This document shows positions 19,436 to 21,905 of a DNA stretch of 21,905 nucleotides, in pieces; the first letter of the stretch is position 1, and each line of letters opens with the position of its first letter. The translations under genes were made by a program, and so were the position numbers. Below the pieces are notes generated by a model, which was not told the DNA's origin, ran no database searches, and worked only from the letters and a program-made list of their open reading frames with translations. Source of the DNA: a virus. The DNA lies in IMG/VR virus record IMGVR_UViG_3300031223_000047, positions 1 through 21,905 of that record; one strand, given 5' to 3'.

Positions 19436-21905
19436 ATGACACAGCTCACATCCCAACTGGTCATCGAACTGCTGGACCGAGTAACCAGCCCGGCGCGCCG
19501 GGCGGCGAATGCGCTGGCGGGCATCTCGAACACGGTCCGTGAGACCAATGGCCAGCCCATAACCTTCGGGGATCGCTTGAACGCGGCCATCACCCGCAAC
19601 AACCGCGCCTTGGCTGACGCACGCGGCGGGCTGGTGGATGCGGTGGCCAGCTTTTACGCGCTGCGCAGCGCGATCGGCGCGCCGATCCAGGCCGCGTCGG
19701 ATTTTGAAAGCGCCATGGCCGATGTGGCCAAGGTGGTGGACTTTCCGACACCAGACGCTTTCGCGCAGTTCCAGCAGGACCTCTTTGCGCTGTCGCGCGA
19801 CATTCCCATCGCGGTGACAGGCCTTGCAGACATTGCCGCAGCAGCGGGACAGGCCGGAATTGCTGGTGAGGACCTGATCCGCTTCACGGATGCGGCCGCC
19901 CGGATTGGGGTGGCGTTTGATATCAGCGCCGAGCAGGCGGGTGGCTCGATGGCCAACCTGATGACCGCCCTCAACCTGACCATCGACGAGACGGTGTCGC
20001 TGGCCGATGCGATGAACCATCTGTCCAACAACCAGGCCTCGAGTGCGGCGGACATTCTGAACGTGGTCCAGCGTGTGGGCGCGCAGGCGACCATGTTTGG
20101 CTTTACCGCGGAGCAAACATCCGCCTTCGCCTCCGCGATGCTGGCAGCAGGCTCGACCAGCGAGGTTGCTGCGACGTCATTCCGAAACATGGGGGCCGCC
20201 CTTACAAAGGGCGAGGCAGCCACCGCCGGACAACGCCGGGCTCTACAGGCGCTTGGACTGGACGCGGAAGATACCGCGCGGTCCATGCAGGAGAACGCGG
20301 TTGAAACCACGATCGACGTGCTGCGCCGGATTGGCCAGTTGCCAGCCGAGCAGCGCGCGGCGATCTCGTCGCAGCTCTTTGGCAATGAGGCCCGTGCGCT
20401 TGGGCCGCTGCTGACCAATCTCGGGCTGGTCGAGGACACCCTTGGCATGGTGGGGGATCGCGCGACCTATGCGGGGTCCGCCTTTGCGGAGTTTGCAGCC
20501 CGCAACAACACGTTCCAAGCCAATATGCAGCGGTTCCAGAACGTTCTGACCGAGCTGCAGATCAATATCGGCAATGCGCTGATGCCCGCGATCACGCAGC
20601 TCGCCGAAGCCGTCACGCCGTTGATCACCCGTCTCGCCGACCTGGCGAATGCCTATCCGGAGGTGACGCTGCGCGTGGTGGGGGCGACTGCAGCGGTGAT
20701 CGCCTTCAAAGGCGCCATGGCGGCGCTGCGCTTTGCCGGGCTTCTGGGACGCGGGGGTGTCTTGTCACTGATTGCGGCGGGCTACAACAGCATCGGCCGG
20801 GCGGCCATCGGGGCGCGCACGGCGGCAAGTTCGATGATCGGATTGCAATCTGCGCTGGCGGCCATGTCTGGCCAGCCCCTCGGGACGCTTGGTCGTTTGC
20901 GTGCCGGGCTCACCGGGATCGCGCTGGCGGTCCCGGGCGTCGCGGCCTTGTCATCGGGTATTGCGGCCATCGGCGGAGCCGTGGCCACGATCTCGGCACC
21001 TGTCTGGGGGACCTTTGCGCTGGTCGCCGCTGCTGTGGCGGCCGCCGGTTTGACAATTTACCGCTACTGGGACCGGATCAGCGCGATCTTCACCGGCGTG
21101 GGACAGGCGATCGGCGCAGCGCTGCAGCCGGGTCTCGATTGGGTTGGCGAAAAGCTCTCCTTCCTGACGCCGCTGGTCGATGGGTTCGGTGCAGCCTGGG
21201 ATTGGGTACGGGACAAGCTGTCGGGTCTTGGCGAGTTGCTCTCGGGTCTGTTCACCCGCGAAACCTTGTCTGAGGAAGACGTCGCCCGGATCACCGAACG
21301 GGCGCGGGAAGTCACCGAAAACATCATCGGCTGGTTTGCTGGCTTGCCTGCCCGGATAGGCGAGGCGGCCAGCGCATTGGTCGCGGCGGGTCGCGGTCTG
21401 ATCCAGTCCATCTGGGACGGGGCCCGTGAGCGGTTTGGGGAATTCATCGACTGGGTTGCGGGCATTCCGGGGCGTATCATCGACGCAATTGGCAGCATTG
21501 ATCTGTCCAGCCTGATCAACTTTGGCGAGCCGCCGCGCTGGCTGCGCTGGATGATGGGCGATGAGGAGGTCACACCGCCAGAGATCCCGGCACTGCCGCG
21601 GCAGGCTGAATTTGATTTGTTGCCGACCGATCAAAGAGGGGCTGCAGAGACGCTGGCGGCGGCGCGCGCGGCCGGGGATCTGCCAACGCCGCAATATCTG
21701 CAGGACCTGTCAGACTACGCCGCACACCTGCGCGGTGAAATGGCCGGGGTTCAGGTACAGATCGACCAGATTGATCAGAACGGGCCGATGGGAGACAGCC
21801 TGGCAGCTCCCTTGCTGGCCAACCTTGGACGGTTGCAGGAAGAGCTGGTTGGGGTCGAAGCAGATCTCGATGCGGGTCGCCTGCGCGCGGATGAGGTGAC
21901 AGAGG
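19436..21905 (+). CDS. T: Tail tape measure protein (P2 gpT / TP901 family), 3' end beyond window
   Basis: Open from ATG 19436 (GAGGTG 19424-19429 upstream) to the window edge: 823 codons without a stop. Residues ~85-290 carry the TP901 tape-measure core (SDFESAMADVAKVVDFPTP, then IAAAAGQAGIAGEDL, QRVGAQATMFGFTAEQTSAF, and SFRNMGAALTKGEA), which recognises the gpE/E' chaperones and the baseplate. Residues ~492-547 are a long hydrophobic, Ala/Gly-rich stretch ending in YRYWDRI, the kind of membrane-active segment thought to help DNA cross the inner membrane. Repeated Trp-containing helices (WDWVRDKL, WFAGLPARI, IDWVAGIPG) follow. The protein fills the tail lumen and sets its length. P2 gpT is ~815 aa, so the full protein is at least as long. 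Confidence 0.95.
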   Translation, partial: MTQLTSQLVIELLDRVTSPARRAANALAGISNTVRETNGQPITFGDRLNAAITRNNRALADARGGLVDAVASFYALRSAIGAPIQAASDFESAMADVAKVVDFPTPDAFAQFQQDLFALSRDIPIAVTGLADIAAAAGQAGIAGEDLIRFTDAAARIGVAFDISAEQAGGSMANLMTALNLTIDETVSLADAMNHLSNNQASSAADILNVVQRVGAQATMFGFTAEQTSAFASAMLAAGSTSEVAATSFRNMGAALTKGEAATAGQRRALQALGLDAEDTARSMQENAVETTIDVLRRIGQLPAEQRAAISSQLFGNEARALGPLLTNLGLVEDTLGMVGDRATYAGSAFAEFAARNNTFQANMQRFQNVLTELQINIGNALMPAITQLAEAVTPLITRLADLANAYPEVTLRVVGATAAVIAFKGAMAALRFAGLLGRGGVLSLIAAGYNSIGRAAIGARTAASSMIGLQSALAAMSGQPLGTLGRLRAGLTGIALAVPGVAALSSGIAAIGGAVATISAPVWGTFALVAAAVAAAGLTIYRYWDRISAIFTGVGQAIGAALQPGLDWVGEKLSFLTPLVDGFGAAWDWVRDKLSGLGELLSGLFTRETLSEEDVARITERAREVTENIIGWFAGLPARIGEAASALVAAGRGLIQSIWDGARERFGEFIDWVAGIPGRIIDAIGSIDLSSLINFGEPPRWLRWMMGDEEVTPPEIPALPRQAEFDLLPTDQRGAAETLAAARAAGDLPTPQYLQDLSDYAAHLRGEMAGVQVQIDQIDQNGPMGDSLAAPLLANLGRLQEELVGVEADLDAGRLRADEVTE

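Noticed and set aside
1288-21905. Gene transfer agent of the Rhodobacter type
   Set aside because: GTA clusters use an HK97-type portal/capsid and a non-contractile tail. Here the terminase is GpA-type, the head is lambda-type, and a sheath and tube are present.
9780-21905. R-type tailocin or type VI secretion cluster
   Set aside because: The spike, PAAR, sheath and tube genes are contiguous with full packaging and capsid genes, and no ClpV, TssJ/L/M or effector genes are seen, so this is a complete phage.
1-21905. CRISPR arrays, tRNA or rRNA genes, insertion sequences, attachment sites
   Set aside because: I saw no spaced direct repeats, no cloverleaf-like sequences, no transposase ORFs and no integrase-linked repeat. 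The window is continuous late phage genes.

Overview
The window is the structural (late) region of a tailed-phage genome, almost certainly a prophage or temperate phage of a GC-rich alphaproteobacterium. The genes are dense, nearly all on the + strand, and strongly G/C-biased at third codon positions. The style of the small accessory proteins resembles Rhodobacterales (Roseobacter-type) prophages, but that host assignment is inference. No integrase, repressor, replication, lysis or tRNA gene is present, and neither end of the phage is in the window: the first gene is cut at its 5' side and the last at its 3' side.

Layout. 1-1287: the 3' part of a DNA methyltransferase, then small ORFs, some joined by ATGA overlaps. 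1288-8989: a lambda-type head module, in order small terminase, large terminase (GpA type), portal (gpB type), a gpW-like connector, an S49 protease with a nested scaffold (C/Nu3 type), decoration protein (gpD type), major capsid protein (gpE type) and an FII-like head-tail joining protein. 8986-9777: an unassigned protein that I infer is the tail terminator. 9780-21905: a P2-type contractile tail module, in order gpV spike, PAAR tip, a small unknown, gpW/gp25, gpJ, gpI, a large fibre/baseplate protein, a 56-aa protein, a second fibre, a 74-aa unknown, sheath FI, tube FII, gpE/E+E' chaperone with a -1 frameshift, and a tape measure running off the end.

Together these encode a lambda-like capsid and packaging machine joined to a P2-like contractile tail, so the particle should be a myovirus chimera. 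Many genes overlap by 4 bases (ATGA) or have short gaps with a clear Shine-Dalgarno, consistent with one long late transcript. I see no convincing promoter in the window.

Three things are not visible from simple ORF calling. The first is a scaffold protein nested in frame in the protease gene (start 6569, own Shine-Dalgarno). The second is a canonical T TTT TTC slippery heptamer at 19267-19273, giving a 139-aa gpE+E' fusion. The third is the tape-measure gene, open from 19436 past the window end. Less explained are an 11-bp perfect hairpin at 10615-10641, a good-looking minus-strand terminator at 631-659, and a possible 41- to 53-codon ORF at 1038/1074-1199.
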